DNA of 64,000 nucleotides from contig CAJNDS010002246.1 of NCBI GenBank assembly GCA_905221605.1, positions 548,501-612,500 on the forward strand, given 5' to 3'. The translations under genes were made by a program, and so were the position numbers. Under the pieces are notes generated by a model. It saw only the letters and a list, made by a program, of their open reading frames with translations. It was not told the origin of the DNA and did no database searches. Shown here one piece after another: positions 23,301 to 35,442 of this stretch (positions are counted from its first letter, which is position 1; each line of letters begins with the position of its first letter). The DNA comes from Symbiodinium natans. Taxonomy: Eukaryota; Sar; Dinophyceae; Suessiales; Symbiodiniaceae.

Positions 23301-26300
23301 GTTAGGGTATCTAGGCCTTAGCTAGGGTTTAGACAGCAAGCTGCAAATATGTCCCCCCCTCCCCCTCCCCCCGCATCTGCGGCCTGACTTCTGCCAATCG
23401 ACCTGGCATGTCGGTCTCGGATTCAGGGGTTCGGGGTTCAGGGTTCAGCGTTTAGGGTTTAGGGTCCTACAAGCCCGAACCCCGAAAAGTTGCCCCTCTA
23501 AAGCCTATAACACACCCGATAAGGAGCCTATGATCGTTCCCAACAGGCCTTAGTCAGGAAACACCCTGTCGAGTTTAGGATTTAGGGTTTAGGGTTTAGG
23601 GTAATCATTTGGGCGTTGTCGCCTTGGCCCCCGCGAGATGAGGGGCATATGGGCAGAGGGGTTGGGGCTTTGCAGGTTCCGGGGCACTAAACCCTAAACC
23701 CTAAACACTAAACCCTAAACCCTGAACCCTATAGCGGCTGTTACCGTGAACTTCAAGCAAGCTTCCCACTTGAAGCAGATTGCCCCCCCCCCCCCCCCCA
23801 CCCACGCTTCAAACCCTGAAATTGTGAGACCCTAAACTTTACCCCATAAACCCTAAACCCCAAACCCTAAACCCGGCCTGGCAGAAAGACACCCGATGCC
23901 CGCTGTCCAGGTCCATCTGCCACAGCAGAGAATGCTGGACTTTCTCTCCTCATGGTTCCCGTACTACCCCCCCTCTATACTATTCTAGGGTTTAGCGTTT
24001 AGGGTTTAGGTTTAGTGTTTAGGGTCCCCCAACCACATAGGTTCCCCCTTAAATAACCTTAGCTAGGCCTAGTTACCCCTAAAAAGGCCTAAATTTGGGG
24101 GGGGGGGGGGGGTAACCGGGTACGTAGTATAAAGGGGGTAGTAGGGGAACTCTTGATCTCCCTGTTCTGCGAAGGTAATCCGCCCAATGCCCGAAGGCCC
24201 TAGACTCTAGACTACTATTTGCGAAAAAAACCGAGCAAAACTTAAAAAATGTTCTTCCTTTTAAGGGGCAATATAGGGATAACTATCCTACTAGGTGAAC
24301 AGAGCTTTGGCAGTCGTTACGTAAAGTTGAAATCCAGCGGTGGCAGTTGAGCCCGCATTGCACCCGCGATCGCTCGAGCAGGACAACAAACCCATAATGT
24401 CCGCTATTCAATCCCCCCCAACAAAGACCTTATAAGGGCAATATAGGGATCGTTCTTCTTTATTTCTTGGGTGGTTCTTATAAGCAAATAGTAGGCAAGC
24501 CCCGCTGCCACACATATTCAATCGCCTCCTGCCTCACGGCCTGGACTCTCAATGTAAAGTGGCTACGGGATTTGAGGGTTTAGGGTTTAGGGTTACAGGG
24601 TTTAGGGTTTAGGGTTTAGGGTTTAGGGTTTAGGGTTTAGGGTTTAGGGTTTAGGGTTTAGGGTTTAGGGTTTGCAGGGTTCAGGGTTCAGGGTTTAGGG
24701 TTTAGGGTTTAGGGTTTGGGGTTTGGGGTTTAGGGTTTAGGGTTTAGGGTTTAGGTCTAGCAGCCCCTTGAGCCCCGGCACCTCGGCCTCGACCTCTGCC
24801 ACCGCAGAGGCGCCTTTGGCGGCGCTGCGGCCGGCGAGGACGACCTCCAGAGCCGGAGGGTTTAGGGTTTAGGGTTTAGGTTTTAGGGTTTAGGCTTTGG
24901 GGCTTACGGTATATTTGGAGTTTTGGGTTTATAGGGTTTAGGGTTCTGGGCTTATAGGGTTTAGGGTTACTTGGGTAACAGAATGTAGGATGTATAGGTA
25001 TGAGGGTTCGGGCTTCTGTTCATAGGGTTGAGGGCTTAGGGCTTTTTCATCGGGTTTAGGGTTTTGGGTCTACACAGAGCCGGGTTTGGGGGGATTATAG
25101 GGCCTTATAGGGTTTAGGGTTTAAGGGGTTTAGGGCTGTATTTAGGGTTTATAGGGTTTATAGGGTTTATAGGGTTTATAGGGTTTATAGGGTTTATAGG
25201 GTTTATAGTTTGTAGGGTTGGTGGCTTAGGGTTTCTTTCAGGGGCTTCGGCTTGCTCTAGGATTTATCGGCGACCTCATGGGATCTCTGCCCTAAACCCT
25301 AAACCCTAAACCCTAAACCCTAAACCCTAAACCCTAAACCCTAAACCCTAAAACCCTAAACCCTAAACCCTATAAACCCCAAACCCTGATTAATCCATGT
25401 CATGGAAGGCATGGCAGGCTCGTCGTGCAAAACCCCAACCTCCCCCCCTCTCCCGCCCCAAAAACGAAAAACAAAAAAGATAAACCCTAAACCCTCAACG
25501 CCCCGAAACAAACAAACCCCTAAACGCCAAACACCCCCCCCAAAAAAAAAAAAAAAAAAAGCCCTAAACCCCTAAACCCCCAAACCCCTAAACCCCCATA
25601 TAAACCAAAAACACCAAAACCTAAACCCCTAAACCCTGCACCCACAACCGCCAAAACCCCAATATAAACCCAAACAACCACTAGATCCAAGAGTAGCCTA
25701 GGTATAAAAAGGGCGCCCTCTTTGCTAGGGGGTTAGAAGGGATCCTAAACCCTAAACAAAAGGGAATAAGCCGAATCCGAATCCGAATAGCCCTAGACCC
25801 TAAACCCTAAACCCCAAACCCCCAACCCCAAACCCTAAACCATAGGCCGCCCGCGCCAGGCGGCGGCCGGTACAACTGAACGCTACCGCTTCGAGATCTG
25901 CTTGCTTTGCCAAGCAGATCGAGCTTGCCACACCTGATGCATCCCTGCTAGCCATAGGGCACAATGTAATAATGGATTAACCCTAAACCCCCGACGCGCG
26001 ACCCTGGCGGGGGAGGTCGGGCCTAAGAAGCTGTTGCGCCCCCGCCAGGCTGCCCCCGCCAGGGTTGCCCCCGCCAGGGTTGGGTTTTTTTCGCTTGCCA
26101 GGGTTGCCCCCGCCAGGGTTGCCCCCGTTAGGGTTGCCCCCGCCAGGGTTGCCCCTGCCAGGGTTGCCCCCGTCAGGGTTGCCTCCGGCAGGGTTGCCCC
26201 CGCCAGGTTGCCCTTGTGCCAGGGTTGCCCCCGCCAGGGTTGTTCCAGGGTTGCCCCTACCAGGCTTGCCCCCGCCAGCCCCCGCCAGGGTTGCCCTTGT

Positions 26301-27465
26301 GCCAGGGTTGCCCCCGCCAGGGTGACATCCGGTTGCCCCCCCGAAATTGGCCTCGCCGCCTCTTCAGGAATTGTGCACCTGTATGCTTCGTCGTTCTTCT
26401 GTATGAAGGGCCCTGCCAAAGTTCTCCATTAGTGGCCCCCGCCAGGGTCCAGACATATATACATATATATATATATGTTTATACCTCACCTTGCCCCTGC
26501 CAGGGTTGCCCCCGCCAGGGTTGCTTGTCTCCGAGGTTTGCCCCCACCAGGGTTGCCTCTGCCAGGGTTGCCCCCCGCCAGGGTTGCCCCCCGCCAGGGT
26601 TGCCCCCGCCAGGGTTGCCCGCCAGGATGCCCCAGGGTTGTCCCCGCCATTTTTCATATTTTTAATCTACATTTTCTATCTTCTAATATTCCTTTCAGGA
26701 ATTCCACTAATAATGAAATGGCATTTTTTCCTTGCATTATGAGTAAAGATTTCTATGGAAAGATATTAATTCTCGATCTATATCTTCTTCAAATTCATTT
26801 CGGCTCTCTTCTTTCTCACATCCAGTGAATGCAGTAGAAGCATGTGGATTACTTACTCCTTTACATATCGTACCTGAATGGTATTTCTTATGCCAAATGC
26901 TATGCTAAAAGCTGTACCATATAAAATGCAGGATTCATTATCTTTCATCCTATTTTACTTTATGAGAAGTCTTTCAATGTCATTCTATTTTATAATTAAG
27001 ACGTCCAGTAGATTTAATGGTTTTTATCGCAACCCCGCCGGGTTGCCCCCAGTTTTACCCCTGCCAGGGTTGCCCCCACCAGGGTTGCCCCCACCAACGT
27101 TGCCCCCGCCAGGGTTGCCGCCGAGTTAGGGTTGCCCTTGGCAGGGTTGCCCCGCCAGGGTTGCCCCCGCCAGGGTGACATTGCCCTCGCCGGGTTGCCC
27201 TGTCAGGGTTCCGCGCCTCCTGACGTCGCCTACTCAGGAATTGTGCACCTTCTCTGCGACGGCCCTACCCACCTCGTCCTCTTCGCGCCTGGCGAGGCTT
27301 CGTCGTCCTTCTCTATGAAGGTTGCCGAGCAGGGCTTCAAGTGCCATATGGGCCCCAGATGCTTGAAGGGCCCTGTCAAAGTTCTCTATTAATTAATTGC
27401 CAGGGTTTCCCATTAGTAGTCGCCCCCGCCAGGGCCCCGCCAGGGTTGCCCCCGCCAAGGTTGAC

Positions 27466-27498
<33 letters not shown>

Positions 27499-29591
27499 AA
27501 TAAGAAAGTGTTTTTTATACAAAACAACCTCGCCTTGCCCCTTCCAGGGTTGCCCGTGCCAGGGTTGCCCGTGCCAGGGTTGCCCCCGCCGCTGCCCTTG
27601 GCTTGGGCCAAAGAAGCCCTTGCGCCAGCGGGTGGCCGGGCCTTCCGCGCTTGGCCTTCGCCATTCTGCCATATGGATGAGCTTGGGTCCGGAATTGGGC
27701 TTGAGGGTCACAGTATGGGTGAAACAGATTGTCCCGCTCCCTGTTGATCCAGGAAAGTGTAGGCTCAAGCAACAGCAGCAGTCAACACGTCCCACCCCGG
27801 CCAGCGGGGAGACTCGAGGTGTAAGCCCCCTTGATAGGGGGGCCGTGGAGGGTAGACGCTCTAAACCCGAAAAAGGCGGCAGTTTGGGTGGCTGGGGTGG
27901 GATCCGCTGCACCGAGGCGGCCCGACCCGCCACCACTGGCGCGGGTCGGGACCGCGGCACTTTGGAACACCCTAAACCCTAAACCCTAAACCCTAAACCT
28001 TGCAGCGCTGGCCTCCAAGGGTTCGGGCGCGCGCTGCAGCAGGTGCGCGGCCGCGGCGGTTCCGATGCGACCGGCGCCTGGCACCAAGTCGTTTAGGTTT
28101 AGGGTTTAGGGTTTAGGGTTTAGGGTTTAGGGTTTAGGGTTTAGGGTTTAGGGTTTAGGGTTTAGGGTTTAGGGTTTAGGGTTTAGGGTTTAGGGTTTAG
28201 GGTTTAGGGTTTAGGGTTTAGGGTTTAGGGTTTAGGGTTTAGGGTTTAGGGTGTAGGGTTTAAAGTTTAGGGTTTAAAGTTTAGGGTTTAGGGTGTAGGG
28301 TTTAGGGTTTAGGGTTTAGGGCTTAGGGTTTAGGGTTTAGGTTTTTAGGGTTTATAGAGGTTTTAGGGTTTAGAGTCTAGGGTTTAGGGTGTTAAGGGCC
28401 TTAGGGCTTTTTAGGGTTTAGAGGCTGATTTTCGGGTTGCGTTTAGGGCTTTCCGGGTTTCAAGGGTTTAAGGGACTTGCGCTTGGGGTGTAGTTAAGAG
28501 GCTGCGGTTTAGGGTTAACAGGTTTAAGGGTTGAAGGGTTTAGGCTGAAGGGTTCATAAAAGGTTTTTTGGGATTTATGACCTTAGGGGCTTTAAGGGCT
28601 TGCGGGTTTACGGATTGGGGCTTAGGGCTTAGGGTTTCTGAGTTTGTGTGGTCTTCTCGGTCCCACCCACGCGTCCTCACACAACTCTTTACAGGAGCCG
28701 ACCCAAAAACATGTTTCTGTGATTTAGGATTTAGCGTTTAGGGTTTCGGGCTTCAGGAGTCTGCTTAAAACCAAGATGAAGCGTGCTTGAGTAACGACTT
28801 CGTCATGCCAAACCAGCTGCAAGTAGCGACTCGAGGAAGGCGTGGCAGGGCTGCAAGTCTGGACGGACCCCATCGGAAGCGGGGCGACCGCTGTTCTCCC
28901 ACCGACCGGCTTCCATGGTGGGCCTCTGGTGCAGTGTCGCCGCAATCCTCCGCGGTCTCGGCCTCGAATCGCCTATCCTTGGCTTTGGCGGGGGCGTGTG
29001 GGCCAAGGCTTTCATCCGGGATGGCCGTGCGTTCGCCCTGTCCTCCTGACAATTTCAGGGTACATAGTTGCTACTCCCCATTCTTGGATCGCTATAGCCA
29101 CCACTTCCGCCGGAGCGCTAAGGGTTCAGGGCTACCATCTGCGTTGACACACAGGTCAACACGCACACCCATATTGTGCAACAAAACCCGGAAGCCCAAA
29201 ACCCCACCCCCGCCCCCACAACCCACCCAAACCCAGACCCCGGGGAGGATCCAAAAAGTAGATCCCCTTAAGGGCTCCTAGTTAAAGACGACCCAAGAGT
29301 AGAGGGTACTCTTTGGGAAAGGCTCCACAACATGACCCAACAATAGTACAGGGTACTATTTTGGGGCCTAAACCCTAAACCCAAAACCCAAAACCCAAAA
29401 CCCTAAACCCAGAAACCCAAAAACCTAAACCCTAAACCCTAAACCCTAAACCCTAAACCCTAAACCCTAAACCCTAAACCCACCCTCCCAGGGGTCTGGG
29501 AAGCCTGCCTCCCAGCAGAAGCACCCGTGCGGCGCGCCGCGCGAGGCGGCCACGCAGGCGGGCCGGACGGACGACGAGGCCGAGCGCGCAC
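20374..29591 (-). CDS. Saccharopine-dehydrogenase-like NADP-binding protein, seven or more exons
   Basis: Oxidoreductase-like protein with the Rossmann domain of the saccharopine dehydrogenase family; substrate not inferable. Exons, 5' to 3': 29591-29509 (ends ARVLLLGG), 28077-28013 (AGRIGTAAAAHLLQRAPEPLE), 24844-24766 (VVLAGRSAAKGASAVAEV, then PGLK), 23948-23904 (EKVQHSLLWQMDLD), 22286-22234 (ALQALLEEQQPTALLHS), 21359-21324 (AGPFDAEPTVLE), 20447-~20374 (AALASKVPVYVDVADP). Seen: G-G-x-G-R-I-G dinucleotide loop, LAGR after strand 2, AGPF, and LEAAL..VPVYVDV, in family order and spacing. Donors are mostly GC; the 24766 donor is irregular (GG, or GC one base on). Introns reach about 3.2 kb and contain telomere-like repeats and minisatellites. 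An exon at 31075-30975 (NYPGNLLATNHQ to RRKQ) ends in the right phase to be the previous one. The C-terminal half was not located. A further island at 22619-22537 fits in phase before exon 22286 as an alternative. Confidence 0.72.
21960..22032 (-). CDS. Candidate exon inside the saccharopine-like gene region
   Basis: Acceptor ggtttcag|GG, donor CGGG|GTGAACG, frame GFVVVRVPPGSFVGSISVGP then AGVR. A second acceptor within it (gtcgttag|GG) gives another open frame ending NGRDPALL. It does not fit the phase of the named gene between exons 22286 and 21359, so it may be skipped, belong to another transcript, or be noise. Confidence 0.35.
22537..22619 (-). CDS. Candidate exon, possibly alternative in the saccharopine-like gene
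   Basis: Acceptor ccctaag|, donor GAGG|GTCTAGGG, frame KGEYWTTHEFALIMACTRCF then EDHDEYE. The open frame extends upstream through GSCGFAAALR. Phase allows it between exon 23948 (with an alternative GTTTAGGG donor) and exon 22286, which would insert about 35 residues not expected for the family. Confidence 0.45.
25882..27605. repeat. 15-bp GC-rich minisatellite blocks
   Basis: Units of gttgcccccgccagg at 26036-26340, 26430-26650, 27030-27210 and 27420-27600, separated by AT-rich spacers and short ta/ga tracts. One minus frame gives five-residue periods (ATLAG) that mimic pentapeptide repeats; the frame breaks often and is not a gene. The block lies in the large intron between the 28013 and 24844 exons of the saccharopine-like gene. 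Confidence 0.85.
27132..27392 (+). CDS. Duplicated open frame within the minisatellite
   Basis: The part after about 27225 reads SGIVHLLCDGPTHLVLFAPG, then SSSFSMKVAEQGFKCH, ending LKGPVKVLY and a stop. A shorter copy at 26365-26432 keeps both ends (SSGIVHLYA, then MKGPAKVLH and a stop) but lacks the middle. Conservation of frame and stop in two copies hints at a former exon carried by the repeat; no family recognised. Confidence 0.3.
   Translation: MPLAGLPRQGCPRQGDIALAGLPCQGSAPPDVAYSGIVHLLCDGPTHLVLFAPGEASSSFSMKVAEQGFKCHMGPRCLKGPVKVLY
27605..27965. other. Unassigned GC-rich unique segment
   Basis: About 360 bp without telomere-like repeats, open in several frames on both strands. I cannot choose a coding strand and recognise no protein or structured RNA. 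It contains ggagactcgaggtgtaag and an inverted cccccttgatagggggg stem. Confidence 0.4.
28765..29100. other. Long multi-frame open segment, possible exon
   Basis: A 300-bp island in the 29509-28077 intron of the saccharopine-like gene. Minus: acceptor attgtcag|GAGG, with two open frames, one beginning EDRANARPSRMKALAH and one beginning QGERTAIPDESLGPHAPAK. Plus frames are also open. It may be a nested or alternative exon; I cannot decide. Confidence 0.3.
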
Positions 29592-30769
29592 CTGCTTAGA
29601 CCAATGATTTACAGGGCTTATACTGTAAGGTTGAAGGATTAGGGTTTAGGGTTGAGGGTTGAGGGTTTAGGGTTGAGGGTATAGGGTTTAGGGTTTAGGG
29701 TTTAGGGTTTAGGGGGGCTCACAGGAGTGGAGATTTTTAGGGTTGTCGGGCTGAGGGTTCTAGACGCCATAAACCCTGGAATTCAGCCCTGAAGGCTTAA
29801 AGGGCTCATGGCTTTGGAGGTTTAGGATAAACCCTAAACCCTAAACCCACACTGTATACACCCTAAACACTAAATCCTAGACCCTACCCTAGACCCTAGA
29901 CCCTAAACCCTATGCCCTAAACCCTAAACCCGAAACCCTAAACCCTAAACCCTGAACCCTGAACCCGAAACCCTAAACTCTAAACCCTAAACCCCAAACC
30001 CTAGCCCAAACCTCAAGCCCTAATAACTTGCCAGTGCTTAGTAGGAAAGGAGGAAATCTACCTGGAACCTAGTTGAACAAGTTCGTACTAAGGTAGGAGC
30101 TGGGCTTGCTTAGGGTTTAGGGTTTAGGGTTTACAGTTTAGGTTTAGGGTTTAGGGTTTCTCTAATAAGCATGAACCTTCCCGTCTGGCTTTACGTCGAG
30201 CCACGCCTTGAAATTTCAAACGCCCGAATCCCAGCAATTTCAGGTCAGTGGGGGCCTGGCCCCCTAAACCCTAAAATCTAAACCTTGAACCCTAAACCCT
30301 AACCCCTACCCTAAACCCCCAACCCCAAACCCCAAACCCGAAACCCTAATGAAGCCCTTTCAACCCCGAGCCCAAAACAGCCCAGACCCGCAGTCCTAAA
30401 CCTGAACCTAGCGGAACAACTTCACCAGGACAACCTGGAATTTTTAGTAGGGAATGAAGAAATGAGGTACCATGCATAACCCCTAAAAGGGTATATTTTG
30501 GGGTATACAAGGTGCTGAACTCCCTTGTTCCCTACTACGAACCAGTCGGTTTTGGGAGATCGCCACATCCGGAAGACAGAGGTTATGGGTTCAGGGATTA
30601 ACTAGTGACAACGAACTTGAGCGACCTGAGCGAAGCAGCATGTAGCAATCTACACCCAAGAATCCGCCCCGCCACACCAAACACCCAACATTTCCTAACG
30701 CCCTGTGGGTAATTCCTGCACACCGAAACCCCAAACCTCCAAACCTCAAGCCAAGAACCGTAGACCCTA

Positions 30770-30925
30770 TAGACCCTATAGACCCTATAGACCCTAGAGA
30801 CCCTAGAGACCCTAGAGACCCTAGAGACCCTAGAAACCCTAGAGACCCTAGAGACCCTAGAGACCCTAGAGACCCTAGAGACCCTAGAGACCCTAGAGAC
30901 CCTAGAGACCCTAGAGACCCTATAA
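30770..30925. repeat. CCCTAGAGA variant array
   Basis: About sixteen 9-bp units of ccctagaga, preceded by ccctatagа-type units and followed by ordinary heptamers. A locally homogenised variant of the telomere-like repeat. Confidence 0.85.
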
Positions 30926-30974
30926 CCCTAAACCCTACACCCTAAACCCTAACCCCAAACCCTAAACCCTACAC

Positions 30975-31075
30975 TTCTGCTTCCGCCGGGCCGCAGCGCG
31001 CCGGTGGCCTGGATCCGCCCCCGCGGTGGCAGCGGGGATCTGATGGTTCGTTGCTAGAAGGTTCCCGGGGTAGTT
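30975..31075 (-). CDS. Candidate upstream exon of the saccharopine-like gene
   Basis: Acceptor ccttggacag| then 33 open codons beginning NYPGNLLATNHQIPAA and ending RAAARRKQ, then donor |GTGTAGGG running into a telomere-like block. It ends with two bases of a codon and the exon starting at 29591 supplies one, giving Lys. That phase match is the reason for linking them; no domain is recognised, and the basic, low-complexity end could be part of a leader. Confidence 0.45.
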
Positions 31076-32444
31076 CTGTCCAAGGAATGTAGGGTTTGGG
31101 GTTTAGGGTTTAGGGTTTAGGGTTTAGGGTTTAGGGTTTAGGGTTTAGGATTTAGGAACAGAAGGAGGTTTCACTGCTATTATAGGGTCCCCTTGAAGGC
31201 TCATGGCTAGCTACGTGTGGGGTTTAGGGTGTGGGGTTCTTGCTAGTTCACAAGTGGGGTTACATCACCCTTGCGTAGTGATCCAGTGAACCCTAAGCCC
31301 TAAACCCTAAACCCTGAACCCTACTTTGCAAGTACCGACGAGCCTTCAAGCGGGCCTGTTTAACGCTGATGGGGCTGATGCGGTCTTAAGTGTCTCGGTT
31401 TCTGCTGGGGGTTGCATGGTTTAGGGTTTAGGGTGTAGCTTTTTTCCAATGAGCAGAGCTCCCGACGAACAATAATTAATTGCAGACTGTAGTGTCAGTG
31501 AGAACCAACAAGAAAAGTTGGGGCATGCAGCTCCGTGTATCCGAACAGAAGAGAAATAACCCCGAGCAACTACCAAGAGAGGCCGAAGCCTGGAGTTATT
31601 CACGTGAAGGGCAGCGATCTGGATAATGCTTGAGCTTTGAGTTGTCGTAAATGTTCTGAAAGACTTTCGGGTTGAGGCTTTTGGGCCGGGCTTTTGGATC
31701 TCAAAGCATTTTGGGAAGGGTTTAAGGCTAAAACGGTTTGATGGTCTACTTGACGATTGAGAATCGACCCTCAGCAACTATAGAAACCCTAACGCCCGGA
31801 ATTCCAAAGACCCTCAAACACCAAAGGACACACTGTGACCTAGAACGATGAAGAAACTAAGCCCAACAAAAGCAAGAAACCTAAAGACCCTAAACAACCT
31901 ACTCATAAAACTTACTGACCCAAAACCCAAAGAAATAAAAGTTGAAACTTTCAGAATAAACTACCTTACAAGAAGCCCAAAAGTTGAAAAGTTGGGTTTT
32001 GAGCCAGTAAGAAAAAACCCTGCTACCCAAAGCCCAGACCCATACATAAAGTATATACCCATGAACCCTGAAGCTTCCCCCCCCCCTCCCCGAAAAACAA
32101 AATAAGTAAAGTACCTAACTCAAAGCATACACTAAACCCAAGCAAAACAATTTCAGAAGGCTATATTGAAAAACAAACCTAGAATACTTAACCCCTACCA
32201 CCCTACAAACCCTAGCCAGCCCTAAGCCTTAGTCTGAGAACCCTAAACCCCTAACGCCAAACCCTGAACCCTTGACCCTAAACTCGAAACCCGCCCGCCC
32301 CCCCTCAAAGCTCTATTGGGGTAGGCGGGCGCAGTCGTGCGCTCAGCGAGACCAGGGCAGGCTCTGCTGGGCTGCAGAGTTTGCCAACCGCACCCCTGAG
32401 GGGTCGCCAAGCTAGAGCCGCCTAGCTCACTTTTAAAACCTGGC

Positions 32445-32645
32445 CCTGGTTTGGCCTGGCCCGGCCCTCGCCCTGGCCCTCTGGCCCTGGCGCTCTTTGG
32501 CCCGGCCCTGGCCTGGCCCTCCTGGCCCTGGCCCTGGGCGGCCTGGCCCTCCCTGGCCCTGGCCCCTCACCCGGCCCTGCCTGCCCGCCTCACACTGCCC
32601 CTTGGCCTGGCCCTCCCTGTGCTCTGGCCCTGGCAGACTGCACCC
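32445..32645. repeat. GGCCCT-type hexamer minisatellite
   Basis: Degenerate ctggcc / ggccct hexamers. Immediately after, 32685-32752 and 32795-32882 are direct copies containing gagggcccttcggcccagac and ccttatgg. Pro/Ala and Arg/Gly-rich frames here are repeat artefacts. Confidence 0.85.
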
Positions 32646-35442
32646 CTGTCTCGGCAACCTCTTCACGCCTCAATTTGCAAAAGAGAGGGCCCTTCGGCCC
32701 AGACCGTCCCCTTCGCGCAAACCTGAAGGGGAGTCCTTTGCCTTATGGACCCAAGTGACCCACAACCTGCAAGTTCACGCCTGAGTTTTCTGTGAGAGGG
32801 CCCTTCGGCCCAGACCGTCCCCTTCGGCCCAGACCGTCCCCTTCGCGTAAACCTGAAGGGGAATCCTTTGCCTTATGGCCCCAAGAAAAACCCAGAAGTC
32901 TAGTCACTAAAGGCTTGGGCTGTTCTAAATTTCAGAATCCTCCGAGAATGTTCGACGTGTGAGTTTTGAATGGTTGCCTTAGTTTGGGCTGGCTCCGGCT
33001 CGGTTTCGCGGATTTTGAATGGCTGGCTTGGCTTTGGCTGGCTCCGATTTGGTTTCGCAGTGAGTTGTGATAGGGTGGCCTTGGGGTGGGCATGTCTTCA
33101 CACTATTGCGTTCAGCTGACCCGTGCTACACCCTAAACCCTAAACCCTAAAACCTAAACCCTAAACCCGACACTCCCGGGCCTTGCCTTCTTGAGGGAAT
33201 CGCATGGGAACAGCGCGCCTGCCGCGCAAAGGTTTCGGGGTTGGGGGTTTGCAGTTGGGGTTTAGGGTCATCAGCTTCGGTTTGAGGCTTCTATTTTCTT
33301 TGGTGTTCAGGCTTCTTTAGGGCTTATTAGAGCTTAAGATCCTGCTTTCCGGGCTTAGCGTGTTCAGGCCCTCTAGCTCCAAAGGCAACAGGCGCTTCGG
33401 CGCCTGCGTCGTATCCCCCCAGAATGACCCTTTAAAGGACTATATATGAATCCTCATTCCCAAATTCCACACACACACACAGCTGGTAAAAACAAAAAAC
33501 ATAAGATCCCGAATGCCTACACCCTCGACTAAGGGGCTTAAGATTATATGGTCTTTACGGATAGCGATGCAAAAAGGAAATCTTGTATAGCCAAAAATAG
33601 AAAGTGAACATGTTATCCAGTCTTTGCATAGAATTGGATGAAGACTCTAAAAAATAGTATGTATATAAAACTCTAAAATCATTGTTTATGAAGTGACTAA
33701 GCTTTATATGGGCACATGATGGTAGTCGGAAAAAACGGTCCGCTTTCGAGGTCCTCCTGCCCAAAGACCTGCACCACAAAACCAGAACCAGAATGGGATC
33801 GTGGGTGGGAGGTGTTCAGGATTTAGGGTTCAGGGTTCAGGGTGTTAGGGTGTTGGGGTGTTAGGTGTTAGGGTCTTCGGCTCTTGGGGTCTTCGGGTGT
33901 TTGGGTCTCAGGGTCTTAGGGTGTCAGGGTCACAGGGTCTTGGGGTGTTAGGGTTCAGGGTTTAGGGTTTGGGGTTTAGGGCTTAGGGTTTTGCGCCCCT
34001 AAACCCAAACCCTAAACCCTAAACCCTCAACCCTAAGCCGTAAACCCCAAGCCCTCACGAAAAACGCACCCATGTTGCCAGCCTGAGGACTCCAGACACG
34101 TGGAGGACCAGCGGTGCTTAGCGCCATGGGCTCCGCTGAGTTGGATTACTCGGGGGAAGGTCTAGGGCTTAGGGTTTAGGGTTGAGGGTTTAGGGTTAGG
34201 GTTTAGGGTTTAGGGTTTAGGGGTTAGGGTTTTAGGGTTTAGGGTTCAGGGTTGAGGGTTTAGGGTTTAGGGGTTAGGGGTTAGGGGTTAGTGTTTAGGG
34301 TTTAGGGCTTAGGGTTTAGTAAGTTTAGGATTTAGGGTTTAGAGGGGCTTGCGTGGCTCATAGTGCTTAGAGTGTCTGCGGGGTTCATTACAGGGATTGT
34401 ATATAGGGATGAAGGCTTATAGGGTTTGGGCCCTAAACTATGAACCCTGAGATTCAGGGTTGCCAAGCTTAGGGTACAGGCCGTCTTGTCCCAAACCCGA
34501 CACCGTGACCTTCTTGAACCTCTCAAGGACTTGCGCTTTTCCTGGTGCCGACTGTTCCGTTCTCATTCTTAATTAGGGAGGGTGGTTTAGGCTTCAAGTG
34601 TCATAGGGAGGGTGGTTTAGGCTTCAAGCGTCAGTGCTTTGAAGGCTTAAAGGGTTCGAGCTGAGGCTCGTAAGCTGGAGCCATGAGGCAGGGTCACGCC
34701 CGTGCCGACACCAGGGTGGTTTATGGAAGGACAGTGAAAAGAGTGCGCCCCATTTTTCCCACCCTACCCAGCCTACCCGTGCACCTTCCCACCCTACCCG
34801 CCCTGCTATATGAACCTTCGCTATGGTTACAGGCTTAGGGCCCCATAAGCTTCAACACAACGTGGATAGGAGTAGTCAACCCTGACGCTTCAATCCTAAA
34901 CACTGTAATCGGAAAAATCGGCCCAGTTTGGGGTTCACTTAGTCCCTTGGGCAGAACGGGCGATCCGGGTCGGCGTTTAGGACTTAGGGTGTTGCAGGCT
35001 GTTTCGGGTTAGGGTTTAGGGTTTAAAGTTTGTATTGAAGGCCAAGCCAGTCAATCTCAGATGCACCTGAGTCCCCCCTAGCCTTGAGAGGCTTTGAGGG
35101 ATTTAGGGGTTCAGGTTCGGGGCTTTTGGCCTTGAAGGGTATACAGGGTTGGGGTCTGAAACTTCCAAAAACGTAGCCCCTCAAAACCCCCAAACCTTAA
35201 TTTGGAAATGCTCTTAGGGCTTAGGATTTACCATGTTTGCTATAGGACACAACCCCCCCCCCCTCCCAATACGCCCTCAATTACCAACTCCATCCAGCCG
35301 ACCCCCTTCATAAGCCTAATCCGCACCCCACACCCCAAACACTAAACCCAAAACCCTAAACCCCAAACCCTAAACCCCAAACCAAACCCCACAATAAGCC
35401 CCAAGCCCTAAACCCTAAAACCCTAAACCCCAAACCCTGCAC

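Noticed and set aside
25883-26419. Pentapeptide-repeat-like minus frame (ATLAG repeats)
   Set aside because: The 15-bp minisatellite automatically gives five-residue periods; the frame is interrupted and the same repeats give PPGLP and ARVAP in other frames.
27376-27960. 194-codon minus frame spanning a unique segment and the minisatellite
   Set aside because: Half of it is minisatellite translation and the unique half is open in several frames on both strands.
31421-31777. 118-codon minus frame
   Set aside because: Low-complexity Ser-rich composition, ends in the heptamer-derived PKP stop, no recognisable domain; possible but unsupported.
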